In this document: in pieces, positions 14,859 to 22,845 of the stretch
Numbering within the stretch: the stretch's first letter is position 1
How the letters are laid out: the number at the start of each line of letters is the position of its first letter
Source of the DNA: DATEOR01 sp963841425
Lineage (GTDB): Bacteria; Actinomycetota; Thermoleophilia; Gaiellales; Gaiellaceae
NCBI GenBank assembly: GCA_963841425.1
Contig: CAWJCL010000001.1
Coordinates: forward strand, 496,001 to 560,000
Direction of reading: 5' to 3'
Length of the DNA stretch: 64,000 nt
The notes under the pieces: generated by a model
Databases searched by the model: none
Seen by the model: the letters and a program-made list of their open reading frames with translations, nothing else
Told to the model about the DNA's origin: nothing
Position numbers and translations under genes: made by a program

Positions 14859-16070
14859 TCACTCCTCCTCTTCGTCCAACAGTGCGTCCTTTCGAATGTC
14901 CCCGAGGCTCGCGGCGAGCGTCCTTTCGGCCTTCCCCAAAAGGACGTTTGTCCACCGCTCGTTGAAGCCGGCCAGAAACGCGAGGATGCCGAAGAAGAAA
15001 AAGGACGTCCCGGGGTCATCGGGGACCGACGTGTGCAGCAGCTCGCTCTGGAACAGGAAGTAGAGCGACATGCCGAACACCGCCCCGATGAACGGACGGA
15101 AACTGCCCAGGCGTCTGACGGTCGCCCTCCCGACTTCGTAGTCCACCCCGAACCTGTTCGAGCTCATCCTCATGAGCACGCTGACGATCGCCCCGAGTCC
15201 GCCGGCCGCGTAGCAGATGATGAACGTCTGCGTCTCGAGCGTATGTGGCTCGTCGAACCAGCCGCCGTTGTCGAGAATGGCCGCGATCCCCAGGCCGATC
15301 AGGCCGGACAGGACCGCCCCCACCATCATCCCCCAGAAGTAGACGATCCTCGAAGCCTTCTCCGCGGCCTGCGAGTAGTACCGCTCGATCTGGATCAGCT
15401 CCCTGGCCTGCGACCTGATAACGGCATTGAGCTCCTTCTTCTTCGTCGGAGTGATCTCCCGGTGCGCCCCGTTGCCCTTCCGCGCGTGGTCACTTCGCTC
15501 CAGGTAGCCGACGAGGTGACTCTGCACGGCATAGATCCACTGCATTGCGATTCGCTCGCTCGTACCGCGCAAGACCTGGGAGACCTTGATCGCCAGGGTG
15601 TCGCAGTGATGCAACAACTCGGCGATCCGATACTCCGGCTCGAGCCAGTCGGTCACGCGGTGCAGTCGGATCACCGCATCGTCGTCGAGCACCCACTGGG
15701 CGAGGCGCCCGCGCTTCTTGACCGTCAGCGCAACCGCCGAAGCACGCTTCGACGACCAGTAGACGTGCGTGATCTCACCCTCGTAGGCCTCGAACTGCTC
15801 GAGCGTGTGGTGATAGCGCTCGATCACCCTGGTCTCGCTCGGACGCCGTTCCAGCTCGTAGTGCGCCCCGACGAGCTCGGCAAACATCCCGGCGGCCGAC
15901 CTCCTGTCGATGGCGCCGTTGCCGTTTGAGCCTGTCACGCCCTCCTCGTGGGCGCCGTCCAGATGACCGTCGGGATCGTCGGGAGCCACACCTCGCCGGG
16001 GCTCCGGTTGACCCGAAGGCTGGCTGGTCTCGTCCTCGTCGGAGGAAACAGGGTTCTCGGTTTCTGGCAT
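14859..16070 (-). CDS. Hypothetical membrane protein with helical cytosolic half
   Basis: A protein of 403 residues from ATG 16070, chosen for its GGAGG ribosome site 6 bp upstream. Residues 1-80 are acidic and low-complexity. Residues 80-250 are charged and helical, and four hydrophobic segments follow (about 258-280, 295-320, 345-365, 375-390). The helix with Tyr-Tyr-Ser-Gln-Ala-Ala-Glu-Lys just before the first membrane segment recalls SLATT-type effectors, but I cannot assign a family. It is first in an operon with the acidic peptide and the peptidase. Confidence 0.6.
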   Translation of the reverse strand: MPETENPVSSDEDETSQPSGQPEPRRGVAPDDPDGHLDGAHEEGVTGSNGNGAIDRRSAAGMFAELVGAHYELERRPSETRVIERYHHTLEQFEAYEGEITHVYWSSKRASAVALTVKKRGRLAQWVLDDDAVIRLHRVTDWLEPEYRIAELLHHCDTLAIKVSQVLRGTSERIAMQWIYAVQSHLVGYLERSDHARKGNGAHREITPTKKKELNAVIRSQARELIQIERYYSQAAEKASRIVYFWGMMVGAVLSGLIGLGIAAILDNGGWFDEPHTLETQTFIICYAAGGLGAIVSVLMRMSSNRFGVDYEVGRATVRRLGSFRPFIGAVFGMSLYFLFQSELLHTSVPDDPGTSFFFFGILAFLAGFNERWTNVLLGKAERTLAASLGDIRKDALLDEEEE

Positions 16071-16256
16071 GGCGACCTCCCACAACCTCGGGCCGCAAAC
16101 CGAGCAGTTGAGCGACCGACGATACGCCCGCCAGGGTGAGAATTCAATAGGTTTCATCCTCGCCTGCGACCCGAAGATCCGTTCATGACCTTCTGAGAAG
16201 GAAGCGGACGACGGCCGCCAAGGTCGGTAGCGTTTCGCCTGGGGAGAGGGGTCACA
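16071..16256. other. Divergent intergenic region, membrane operon / mreB-like gene
   Basis: 186 bp. It holds the GGAGG site of the leftward operon and a GGGGAGAGGGG ribosome site (16241-16250) for the rightward mreB-like gene. No clear promoter hexamers. A 14-base match (GAAGCGGACGACGG) to the tRNA-Gly 3' end occurs at 16201. Confidence 0.4.
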
Positions 16257-17291
16257 CTGACTTCGCGGATATTTCGCAGCATCGGCGGCAGCCTTGCCGT
16301 CGATTTGGGCACGGCGAACACGGTCGTCTTCTTGCGGGGCGAAGGCATCGTCCTCTTCGAGCCTTCCGTGATCGCGATCAACGCGGAGACGAACGACGTA
16401 CTCGCCGTTGGCGACCAGGCGAGAGAGATGATCGGACGCACGCCCGCTTCGATCCGCGCGACGCGACCGCTTCGGCATGGCGTCATCACCGACTTCGAGA
16501 TAACCGAGCAGATGCTCCGCCACTTCATCCAGAAGGCGATCGGCCGCCGTCGCTTACGAAGGCCACGTGTGGTGTTGTGCGTGCCGAGCGGCATGACAGG
16601 CGTCGAGCGGGACGCCGTTCACGAAGCGACGCTCGCTGCGGGCGCTGGCGAGGTCTCTCTGATCGAGGAGGCGATGGCCGCCGCGATCGGAGCCGACCTG
16701 CCGGTGGCGGAGCCTGTGGGCAGCATGGTCGTCGACATCGGCGGCGGAACGACGGAGGTGGCGATTACCTCTCTCGGCGGACTCGCCGTGAGCAACTCGA
16801 TTCGCGTGGGCGGGTACGAGATGGACGACGCGATTGTCCGCCACGCCAAGACCCGCCACCGTCTCCTGGTTGGCGAGGAAGGGGCCGAGGCTCTGAAGCT
16901 CGCCATCGGATCGGCCTGGCCGGTCGCCGAGGCGGAGGAGGCGGAGATTCGCGGGCGCGATCTCGCCACCGGTCTTCTTCGCAGGGAAACGGTGACCGCG
17001 CCCGAGGTGCGCGAGGCACTGCGCGCACCCGTCGACCAGATCGTCGACGCGGTCAAGGGGACGCTCGAGCGCGCCCCGGCGGAGTTGGCGGCCGACGTGA
17101 TGAAACGCGGGCTCGTTCTAGTCGGGGGTGGGGCGCTTCTGCGCGGCATGGATCAGCGGCTCAGGGACGAGACGGGCCTCGCCGTCACGATCGTCGACTC
17201 CCCCCTTACCTGCGTCGCAGTCGGAGCGGGTCTGAGTCTCGAAGAACCTACGCTGTCCGCGCGGCACCGCCGCCGCCGGCAGCGGAACTGA
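16257..17291 (+). CDS. mreB: MreB/Mbl-type rod-shape actin homolog
   Basis: A protein of 344 residues if it starts at CTG 16257. The actin ATPase motifs are present: phosphate-1 AVDLGTANTVV, phosphate-2 VVDIGGGTTEVAI and adenosine motif LVGGGALLRGM. It polymerises under the membrane to guide wall synthesis. Starting at TTG 16305, the first conventional codon, would delete the Asp of DLGTAN. CTG 16257 sits 6 bp behind GGGGAGAGGGG, so a non-standard start is likely. No mreC or mreD neighbours; the tRNA-Gly gene follows. Confidence 0.88.
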   Translation: MTSRIFRSIGGSLAVDLGTANTVVFLRGEGIVLFEPSVIAINAETNDVLAVGDQAREMIGRTPASIRATRPLRHGVITDFEITEQMLRHFIQKAIGRRRLRRPRVVLCVPSGMTGVERDAVHEATLAAGAGEVSLIEEAMAAAIGADLPVAEPVGSMVVDIGGGTTEVAITSLGGLAVSNSIRVGGYEMDDAIVRHAKTRHRLLVGEEGAEALKLAIGSAWPVAEAEEAEIRGRDLATGLLRRETVTAPEVREALRAPVDQIVDAVKGTLERAPAELAADVMKRGLVLVGGGALLRGMDQRLRDETGLAVTIVDSPLTCVAVGAGLSLEEPTLSARHRRRRQRN

Positions 17292-17313
17292 AGCACCGGT
17301 GGAGACGGAGGAA

Positions 17314-17385
17314 GCGGACGACGGGGTTCGAACCCGCGACCCTCAGCTTGGGAAGCTGATGCTCTACCAACTGAGCTACGTCCGC
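17314..17385 (-). tRNA. tRNA-Gly (anticodon CCC)
   Basis: A 72-nt cloverleaf on the minus strand. Acceptor GCGGACG pairs with CGTCCGC, the D-arm carries GCTCAGTTGGTAGAGC, the anticodon loop is TTCCCAA, and the T-arm contains GGGTTCGAACCCC-type pairing. CCA is not encoded. Its 5' half is part of the left attachment repeat of the mobile element, so the present 5' half and promoter side came from the element. Confidence 0.95.
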
Positions 17386-17400
17386 GTGCGGCTCAGGATA
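17343..17400. repeat. attL: Left attachment repeat (tRNA-proximal)
   Basis: 17343-17385 is identical to 28603-28645 (43 bp, tRNA positions 1 to the 3' side of the anticodon stem). After three mismatched bases, 17389-17400 again equals 28649-28660. On the minus strand this outer block reads TATCCTGAGCCG and places a TATCCT -10 box 10 bp before the tRNA. Confidence 0.88.
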
Positions 17401-17462
17401 CCGGACTGCGGGGCGCTCCTTTCGGCCCACGAGCGACCGTGCTAACGGCGTGCTAACGGCGC

Positions 17463-18620
17463 TCATCCGCCCTGTGCCTCCTCGTAGACTCGCCTCATGC
17501 GAGCGCGGATGATCGCATCGCCCTCGGCGGTCGGGTGTGTGTAGTGCTGGTGCGTCCGCTCGTCGCTGTGGCCCGCGAGCTGCTCCGTTAGTGACGGTGC
17601 GAGTTCGAGTGTCGTGCGGGCGTAGGTGACGAAATGGTGGCGGAGGTCGTGGAAGTGGAGGTCCGAGAGGCCCGCCGCCTCGCGTATCGGTTGCCAGCGG
17701 CGCTCGTGGAAGTTGTTCTCCGCCCATGGCCCCCCGCGGGGTGCCGGGAAGACGAGGCCGAGCGCACTCGAGCGGCCCTCTACCTGCTGCGAGCGGAGCG
17801 CCTCGGACGCCTCGGGGCTGAGGGGGACCAGGCGGCTGCTACTCCGCGTCTTCGTGCGCTCCTTGTGCTCTCCGCGGTAGGACTGCTCGACGAAGCGAAC
17901 GCTTTCGTGGCCATCGGTGAGGTCGACATTCGGCCAGCGGAGTCCATGCAGCTCGCCGCGGCGCCCTCCGGCGAACGCGGCGACGATCACGAGGTTCTTC
18001 TCGTCTATGGACGCGACCTGGACCGCGGCGCCGGCGAGGCGGAAGACGTCCGCGCGCGTGAGTGCATATGGCGCTCGCGTGGCCTGCCCATCGATCTTGT
18101 CGACGTCGCGGCATGGGTTCTCGCGGATCATCTTCCACCGGCGCGCGAGTTCGAGCGCTCCGCTGAGCGTGTTGATGATTCGGAGCACCGTCCAGGAGGC
18201 GAGGGTGAGCGACAGTTCGTTCTGGAAGCGCTCTATCTCCTCGACTCCGATTCGGTCGAGCCGCTGCGAGCCGAATGCCGGGATGAGCTTGCCCTCCATG
18301 TCTCGGCGGATGTTCTCTGCGCTGCTCCGTTGGAGGTCGCCGCGCATTACGCGCGCCTCGACGCTCGGGAGGTAGTCGTTTCGGATGAAGTCCTCGAACG
18401 CCCGCGGCTTGGCGGCGAACGGGTTGCCGCCGAGTCGGACTTCGGCGACGACTTGCGCTTGCCGAGCCGCTGCGTCCTCGATCTTCGTTCCAGGCGGCAG
18501 TCGCTCCCACTTCTGCTTTCCGTTGACGCGCACCTGGAAGCCGTACACCGTGCCGCGGTTCGTGTTGAACTTATAGAGCCCGGGGTACCTCTTCGTCCGC
18601 TGCGGTTTCGCCCGCGCCAT
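17463..18620 (-). CDS. int: Tyrosine recombinase / phage-type integrase
   Basis: A protein of 385 residues. The N-terminal 60 residues resemble an arm-binding domain (RTKRYPGLYKF), residues 70-160 the core-binding SAM-like domain, and the rest the catalytic domain with Arg in FAGGRRGELHGLRW, His-x-x-Arg in HDLRHHFV, His in LAGHSDERTHQHY and the nucleophile Tyr at the end of that motif. All catalytic residues are present. It is 77 bp inside the left attachment repeat and should catalyse integration at tRNA-Gly. Confidence 0.93.
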   Translation of the reverse strand: MARAKPQRTKRYPGLYKFNTNRGTVYGFQVRVNGKQKWERLPPGTKIEDAAARQAQVVAEVRLGGNPFAAKPRAFEDFIRNDYLPSVEARVMRGDLQRSSAENIRRDMEGKLIPAFGSQRLDRIGVEEIERFQNELSLTLASWTVLRIINTLSGALELARRWKMIRENPCRDVDKIDGQATRAPYALTRADVFRLAGAAVQVASIDEKNLVIVAAFAGGRRGELHGLRWPNVDLTDGHESVRFVEQSYRGEHKERTKTRSSSRLVPLSPEASEALRSQQVEGRSSALGLVFPAPRGGPWAENNFHERRWQPIREAAGLSDLHFHDLRHHFVTYARTTLELAPSLTEQLAGHSDERTHQHYTHPTAEGDAIIRARMRRVYEEAQGG

Positions 18621-18621
18621 C

Positions 18622-19086
18622 TCACGTCTCCTTCCTGTTGAACACCTCGACGCCCCATCGTGGGGCGAGCCACGGCGAGTTCTTCTTGCCGGGGGTGACC
18701 TGCTCGGCCCCAGGAATCTGGCCCGCCTCGAGCAGGTTCCTGGTGGTCTTCTCGCGGCGTCCGATCGCGCGGCTGATTTCTTTCACTCCCCTGACGTAGC
18801 TCTCGGGGTCGTCGACGTGCTCGCGTAGGAGCTCGGCCCGCTTCTGCTTCACGCGGACGAGCGCCCGGGCGACTCGGGCGTCGTGGCCTCGCTCGTGGAG
18901 CTGCGGTGTCGCGCTGGGAAAGATCGCAAGGACGTTCTCCGCGCCGCGGATCGCAATGTCGGCAAACGTGAGGGCGCCGGCGGCTGCGCTCAGGCGTCTC
19001 TCGGCGTCGTCGAGCCATTCAAGGAGCTGGTCGACAGCGGCGGGCGCTCGTTCCGGGGGTGCTTCTAAAATCGGTGTTGCGGTCAT
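18622..19086 (-). CDS. Element-encoded DNA-binding-like protein upstream of int
   Basis: A protein of 154 residues. The first 100 are helical. Residues 105-150 look like a MerR/AlpA-type helix-turn-helix with a Ser-Pro-Trp-Leu-Ala-Pro-Arg-Trp-Gly-Val-Glu-Val-Phe wing as in excisionase-like proteins. Its stop is separated from the integrase ATG by a single base, so the two are co-expressed. A role as recombination directionality factor is plausible but not shown. Confidence 0.5.
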   Translation of the reverse strand: MTATPILEAPPERAPAAVDQLLEWLDDAERRLSAAAGALTFADIAIRGAENVLAIFPSATPQLHERGHDARVARALVRVKQKRAELLREHVDDPESYVRGVKEISRAIGRREKTTRNLLEAGQIPGAEQVTPGKKNSPWLAPRWGVEVFNRKET

Positions 19087-19158
19087 GGAGAATGGACCTC
19101 CGTGGTCGCTGGGTTACCTCCGGGAGCGCCTAGCGGGGCGCTCTCGGACTGTCTGGGG

Positions 19159-19314
19159 TCAGGCCGCTCTCGCGACCTTCTCCTTGCTTTCCAGGTACAT
19201 CCGGGCGCCCTTGATGTACGCCTCCGTGAGGGTGACGCCGCGGGCCTTCGCGAGCTTCGCCAGCTCGGCTTTCTCGGCGTCCGGTATGCGGAATGCGGTG
19301 AGTGGAGTAGCCAT
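19159..19314 (-). CDS. Small ribbon-helix-helix protein
   Basis: Fifty-one codons from ATG 19314 to TGA 19159-19161. The N-terminal TAFRIPDAEKAELAKLAKAR and Thr-Leu-Thr-Glu-Ala-Tyr-Ile fit a CopG/Arc-type RHH dimer. It is the first gene of the int operon and may repress it. A TATAAA box ends 6 bp before the ATG, which would give a leaderless mRNA. Confidence 0.6.
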   Translation of the reverse strand: MATPLTAFRIPDAEKAELAKLAKARGVTLTEAYIKGARMYLESKEKVARAA

Positions 19315-19320
19315 GCTTCG

Positions 19321-19326
19321 TTTATA
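19321..19326 (-). promoter_or_regulatory. -10 box of the int operon
   Basis: TATAAA on the minus strand, 6 bp from ATG 19314. Initiation would fall at or next to the start codon (leaderless). No convincing -35 hexamer at 17 bp. Confidence 0.4.
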
Positions 19327-19405
19327 CAAGGGGCGTCGGACGTCACTTCTGGCCCGCGTCCAAGAGACGTCGCGAGAAGGCGGAAGGTCCGTCCGGTCCT
19401 CGTAC

Positions 19406-19411
19406 TACGAT
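19406..19411 (+). promoter_or_regulatory. -10 box of the rightward early genes
   Basis: TACGAT, 7 bp before GTG 19419, again suggesting a leaderless transcript. The 100-bp region between this and the opposite TATAAA is the only divergent control region of the element and a likely target of the two small DNA-binding proteins. Confidence 0.38.
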
Positions 19412-19418
19412 GTAGATA

Positions 19419-19610
19419 GTGAGCGATCACTACCTTACTCCCGTGCAGGTTGCCTCTCGCCTCGGTCTCGCGACCGAGACCGTCCTGCGCTGGATTCGCC
19501 GCGGCAACCTCCCCGCGGTCGACGTGAAGACCGGGCGCCGCAAGCTCCCGCTCTATCGCGTCTCCTCTGCCGAGCTTGACCGCTTCATCGAGGCCCGCCG
19601 CGTTCGCTGA
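19419..19610 (+). CDS. Excisionase/AlpA-type helix-turn-helix protein
   Basis: A protein of 63 residues that is one wHTH domain: YLTPVQVASRLGLATETVLR, then Trp-Ile-Arg-Arg-Gly-Asn-Leu-Pro-Ala, and an arginine-rich wing ending Leu-Asp-Arg-Phe-Ile. This is the DNA-binding domain, excisionase-family layout. GTG start. Its TGA overlaps the next ATG (TGATG). Probably an Xis or early regulator. Confidence 0.78.
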   Translation: MSDHYLTPVQVASRLGLATETVLRWIRRGNLPAVDVKTGRRKLPLYRVSSAELDRFIEARRVR

Positions 19611-20176
19611 TGGGACGCTTCCGGCGGTACGTCGCTCTCCTCGAGAGGGCACGCGGCCTGGACCGAGGCGTCTCCGAAGCACCCGCCGCTGAGCCTACCG
19701 AGGCGTGGCAGGAGTTCCGCTCCCGCCTTCTCCCCGAGGCCCGCGATGACGTCTCCCCCCGCGAGGCCGCGCGCGCATTCTGCGCCGACCTGGAGGAGGA
19801 GCTGGATCGCCTCAAGCTAGAGATTGAGGCGCGGCGCGACCGCTTCGGGCGCACGGGAGAGGGATACGAGGCTCTTGAGCGCTGCCTGGGCCGGCGCGAC
19901 GTCTTGGACGCCGAGCTGCGCCGCGTCTGGCCTCACGCGTACCCGGCGAGTGTGAACGGCGAAGAGGGCGAGTCCTTCGTCATCCGCTGCGTGACTCCCG
20001 AGTGCTCTGGCGAGCTGCGCGACCGGAGGGAGGCGCATCTCTCCGGCGGTCTCTGTCGCCGCTGCGTCGCCGCCTGGGAGGGGCGCTCCGCCGAGGACGA
20101 GCCGAACCCCGACCCGCTTGGCCTCGGCATCACCGCCGACCACGTTCTCGACCGTCACTTCAATCGAAAGAGGTAA
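19610..20176 (+). CDS. Hypothetical protein with C-terminal Cys cluster
   Basis: A protein of 188 residues, coupled by TGATG to the HTH gene. The first 120 residues are charged and helical. Near residue 135 a CVTPEC pair and near 155 a GGLCRRC pair suggest one zinc site. No family recognised. By position it belongs to the early rightward operon of the element. Confidence 0.5.
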   Translation: MGRFRRYVALLERARGLDRGVSEAPAAEPTEAWQEFRSRLLPEARDDVSPREAARAFCADLEEELDRLKLEIEARRDRFGRTGEGYEALERCLGRRDVLDAELRRVWPHAYPASVNGEEGESFVIRCVTPECSGELRDRREAHLSGGLCRRCVAAWEGRSAEDEPNPDPLGLGITADHVLDRHFNRKR

Positions 20177-20179
20177 CCG

Positions 20180-20710
20180 ATGGCACTGTCACCGACCGTC
20201 ACCGAGTTCATTCAGTTCATGGTCGACCAGGGCAACGACCGCGAGAAGACGCTCGAGCTGCTCGTCACCGATCCCACGGCCCCGGAGCGGATGGCTCCCG
20301 TCATGGCCGACTGGAAGGCCCAGCGAGACGCCCGCGCTGAGGCCGAGAAGCAAGCGGCTCACGCCGCCACGCCGGAAGGGCGCCGCGAGGCCGCTCTCGC
20401 CGCGGCCAAGGTCCAGGCCGAGCGTGCCGAGCTCGCTCAGGCCGCTCGCACCCTTCTCGCGCAGGAAGGCCAAGGCGACCTTTCTGAGCTGGATGATGAC
20501 TCGATCCTCCGTGCTGCTGGCATCGAGGAGAAGGCCGTCCACGAGATGAGCTTCAAGGAGCGCGAAGCCGCCGAGATGGCCTTCGTCGCCGAGTACGACT
20601 CGCTCGATCCCGTCACTCGTACCGCGCGCGGTCGCGAGCTGGGCATCTCGTCTCAGCTCGTCGAGTCGCTCCGGGGCGGGTCCGAGGAAGGGGGCGAGGC
20701 TGGTGACTGA
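20180..20710 (+). CDS. Hypothetical helical protein
   Basis: A protein of 176 residues with an AAGAGGTAA ribosome site just before ATG. Alanine- and glutamate-rich, largely helical with coiled-coil character at residues 45-95, acidic overall. Composition and size recall phage scaffold or accessory proteins, but nothing specific can be recognised. It overlaps the next gene by 8 bp. Confidence 0.5.
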   Translation: MALSPTVTEFIQFMVDQGNDREKTLELLVTDPTAPERMAPVMADWKAQRDARAEAEKQAAHAATPEGRREAALAAAKVQAERAELAQAARTLLAQEGQGDLSELDDDSILRAAGIEEKAVHEMSFKEREAAEMAFVAEYDSLDPVTRTARGRELGISSQLVESLRGGSEEGGEAGD

Positions 20711-21227
20711 GCGGAGCTGGAGTCCCTACGCTGCGCCCGCCGCTCCCGCCGGGAGCCGCTTCTTCCAGCCGGTCTCACCTGCTGGCTGGCCCTCGGGTCC
20801 GGATCACGTCTTTGCGAGCGTCCTGACGAACCTGCTCGCCGATCGCGTGGCGGAGTCCTCACGCTTCAAGCCGAGTCAGGTGTCGGTGACCCTCAAGATG
20901 GTCGCCCGAGTCGGTGACAGCTACGAGCTGGCCGACCGCGGCGAGGTCTCGAGGGTGCCGTCGCTCGAGAGTCGTCGGCCTGGTCAGCGCTGGCGCAAGA
21001 TGGAAGGCGGCGAGCTGCTCGACTCGTTCTTCGTCGGCGGCGATGCCTTCGCCAAGGCTCCGGACCTCGAGGTCTGGGAGGCCGCGCGCGAGGTCGCCGA
21101 GGCTCACTCGCTCAGGGCGGGTGCACTGCGGGGCCTGAACGACGCTGCCGCCTGCCTGCTCTGCCTGCGTGCTGGCTTCATTGTCGACCGTGGGAAGCTG
21201 CCGCACCCCTCGGGGATGCTCCGATGA
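20703..21227 (+). CDS. Hypothetical protein
   Basis: A protein of 174 residues with a GTG start inside the upstream gene. Pro/Ala-rich N-terminus, a mixed middle with Val-Ser-Val-Thr-Leu-Lys-Met-Val-Ala strands, and an Ala-rich helical end carrying a Cys-Leu-Leu-Cys pair. No family recognised. Co-directional and overlapping within the rightward operon. Confidence 0.48.
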   Translation: MTERSWSPYAAPAAPAGSRFFQPVSPAGWPSGPDHVFASVLTNLLADRVAESSRFKPSQVSVTLKMVARVGDSYELADRGEVSRVPSLESRRPGQRWRKMEGGELLDSFFVGGDAFAKAPDLEVWEAAREVAEAHSLRAGALRGLNDAAACLLCLRAGFIVDRGKLPHPSGMLR

Positions 21228-21237
21228 GCGAGGGACG

Positions 21238-21813
21238 ATGGCTCGGGTAGTTGAGACCAAGCACGAGACCCGCTGCGCCGTCTGCGCGTCCGGGCGCGCT
21301 TCCGACGTGAACGGGTGGCTCGGGAAGCTCGCCGACGGCGAGGCGTCCTGGGCCGATGTCGAGAAGGCCGCGGAGGTCCTCCTGGGCAAGCCTGTCTCCC
21401 TCTCGGCTCTCAAGCGGCACCGAGCGAAGCACTGCCAGGTCCTCGATGACGGGCAGGCGAGCGAGCGCGAGCAGGCCGACGCGAAGGATCGCGAGTCCAT
21501 CGACGAGCTGTTCACCCGCGTCCTCGGCGAGAACTGGGAAGCCTCGGTCCCCTCACCCGAAGCCGTGCTTGAACTGCAACGCGCTCTCTGGGCGCGCGAG
21601 ACGTACAAGGACGCGCTCGAGGGGCGCCCGATCAAGGTCTCTCAGGACACTGTAATCCGCTCCATCGACGCCACGACGCGCAGAAAGGCGAACGAAGAAA
21701 CCTCGATTCTCCTGCGCGGAATCGGCTCCGCGGTCGGCGGCTTCGTGGCTGGAGTGCTCGAACCCCCGCCCGAGCTGGTCGAGGGCGAGGTCGTGGCCGA
21801 GGAGGAGCTGTGA
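21238..21813 (+). CDS. DNA-binding-like protein, small-terminase-type HTH
   Basis: A protein of 191 residues. It opens with a Cys-Ala-Val-Cys pair, and residues 35-65 end in SLSALKRHRAKHC, the pattern of phage helix-turn-helix proteins sometimes annotated as small terminase subunits. The rest is helical with a Gly-rich C-terminal stretch. ATG 21238 is taken because it begins the conserved-looking part. It may recognise element DNA for packaging or replication. Confidence 0.45.
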   Translation: MARVVETKHETRCAVCASGRASDVNGWLGKLADGEASWADVEKAAEVLLGKPVSLSALKRHRAKHCQVLDDGQASEREQADAKDRESIDELFTRVLGENWEASVPSPEAVLELQRALWARETYKDALEGRPIKVSQDTVIRSIDATTRRKANEETSILLRGIGSAVGGFVAGVLEPPPELVEGEVVAEEEL

Positions 21814-22001
21814 GCGCAGTGCTGCCGCAGGTCGGGTCGCCGGCGGTCTCGTGGGCCGAGCGGCTTGCCGCGGAGAGACGCGCGAGGGTCACTGAGCTCG
21901 AGGCGGAGCTGGAATGGACCAGGGCGGAGCTGCGGGCGGTGCGTGAGGAAGCGGGAATGCTTGAGGAGTGGTTGCGGAAAGGCGGCGGAGAGTTACGGTG
22001 A
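21810..22001 (+). CDS. Small coiled-coil protein ending in repeat R1
   Basis: A protein of 63 residues whose GTG overlaps the previous TGA. From residue 15 it is one charged heptad-like helix (ERLAAERRARVTELEAELEW). The last residues LRKGGGELR and the TGA itself are provided by repeat R1, so this is the first gene of the repeat-bounded array. Confidence 0.5.
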   Translation: MSAVLPQVGSPAVSWAERLAAERRARVTELEAELEWTRAELRAVREEAGMLEEWLRKGGGELR

Positions 22002-22002
22002 G
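21971..22002 (+). repeat. Array repeat R1
   Basis: Core GTTGCGGAAAGGCGGCGG followed by AGAGTTACGGTGAG. The TGA ends the upstream gene, and GTG of the next gene follows GGTGAG after exactly 3 bases. Confidence 0.8.
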
Positions 22003-22005
22003 GCG

Positions 22006-22374
22006 GTGAACCCCTTCAGCTTTTTCGTGCGGCAGTGGCTGCTCCCGGCATCGCCTCGAATCCGAATGGGCTGGGGCGCAGTGATTCTTCTGACCTTCGC
22101 GCTTTTCACCCTCGGCGCCTTTGGGGCTTTCATCTCTGCTTTTGGCTGCGAGAACGTCCAGTCTGCAACTACCCGGGCTGACGTCTGCGAGTTGGTTGGA
22201 GGTGAAGGGGACCCACGCTGGTGGTTGTTCGTGTCTGCCCCGGCGTTCCTGTTTGGCGCGGTCGCCCTCGGCTCCGGACGGCGCGGTCGCTTGGACCAGG
22301 TCTGGCTGGCAGTGTGCGCCGCTCTTATCGTGGTGGACGCGATCCTCATCGCAATCGTGACAGACAACCTCTAA
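22006..22374 (+). CDS. Small membrane protein, array gene 1
   Basis: A protein of 122 residues from GTG 22006. Three hydrophobic helices: about 22-45 (LLTFALFTLGAFGAF), 68-88 and 95-120 ending AILIAIVTDNL. One Cys pair flanks the extracytoplasmic loop. It is paralogous to the next array product (shared WGA-I-LTFAL-TLG, AFLFGAVA, VDAILIAIVT). Function unknown. Translation signals come from R1. Confidence 0.6.
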   Translation: MNPFSFFVRQWLLPASPRIRMGWGAVILLTFALFTLGAFGAFISAFGCENVQSATTRADVCELVGGEGDPRWWLFVSAPAFLFGAVALGSGRRGRLDQVWLAVCAALIVVDAILIAIVTDNL

Positions 22375-22401
22375 AGCGACCCCTCACGCCAAGGCGGCGG
22401 G

Positions 22402-22459
22402 AAGGAGCCGCGAAGCGGAGCCGGAGGCTTGCGGAAGAGCGGCGGGGAGTTACGGTGAG
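22402..22459 (+). repeat. Array repeat R2 (long form)
   Basis: The full 58-bp form: AAGGAGCCGCGAAGCGGAGC, then the CTTGCGGAAGAGCGGCGG core and GAGTTACGGTGAG. The first part can form a CCGC-GAA-GCGG hairpin. GTG 22463 follows after 3 bases. Confidence 0.85.
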
Positions 22460-22462
22460 ATC

Positions 22463-22801
22463 GTGGGCGCCTCGCCTCAAATCAGCCGAATGCATTGGGG
22501 CGCTCTGATCTTTCTCACGTTCGCCCTATGCACCCTCGGCGTGTTCGGAGCGTTCGTCGTGGGTCTCGGTTGCAGCGAGAACGTTTTTCCCGGGACTGCT
22601 CGGGGCGACGTCTGCACGGCTGTTGGAGAGCCGGGTGAGGCGGGCTGGTGGTTGCTCGGGTGTGCGCCCGCGTTTCTGTTTGGCGCAGTCGCCGTCGTCG
22701 GCGGGCGACGCGGGCCGCTTGGTCATCTCTGGGCGGCAGCTTGCGCCGCGCTCGTCACGGTTGACGCGATTTTGATCGCAATCGTGACGGGCAACCTCTA
22801 G
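22463..22801 (+). CDS. Small membrane protein, array gene 2 (paralog of gene 1)
   Basis: A protein of 112 residues with the same three-helix layout as array gene 1 but a shorter N-terminus. The loop again contains two Cys residues. The pair looks like a tandem cassette duplication that has diverged at many positions. The TAG stop merges into the AGCC start of R3. Confidence 0.6.
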   Translation: MGASPQISRMHWGALIFLTFALCTLGVFGAFVVGLGCSENVFPGTARGDVCTAVGEPGEAGWWLLGCAPAFLFGAVAVVGGRRGPLGHLWAAACAALVTVDAILIAIVTGNL

Positions 22802-22842
22802 CCCGGAACGCTTGCGGAAGGGCGGCGGAGGGCTACGGTGAG
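22800..22842 (+). repeat. Array repeat R3
   Basis: AGCCCGGAACGCTTGCGGAA, then GGGCGGCGGAGGGCTACGGTGAG split at the core. Its first two bases belong to the upstream stop codon, and GTG 22846 follows GGTGAG after 3 bases. Confidence 0.85.
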
Positions 22843-22845
22843 GCC

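Noticed and set aside
16201..17327. 14-base repeat GAAGCGGACGACGG at 16201 and 17311 as an attachment site pair around mreB
   Set aside because: It is too short, one copy is the tRNA 3' end, and the enclosed gene is a normal chromosomal gene. Probably chance in GC-rich DNA.
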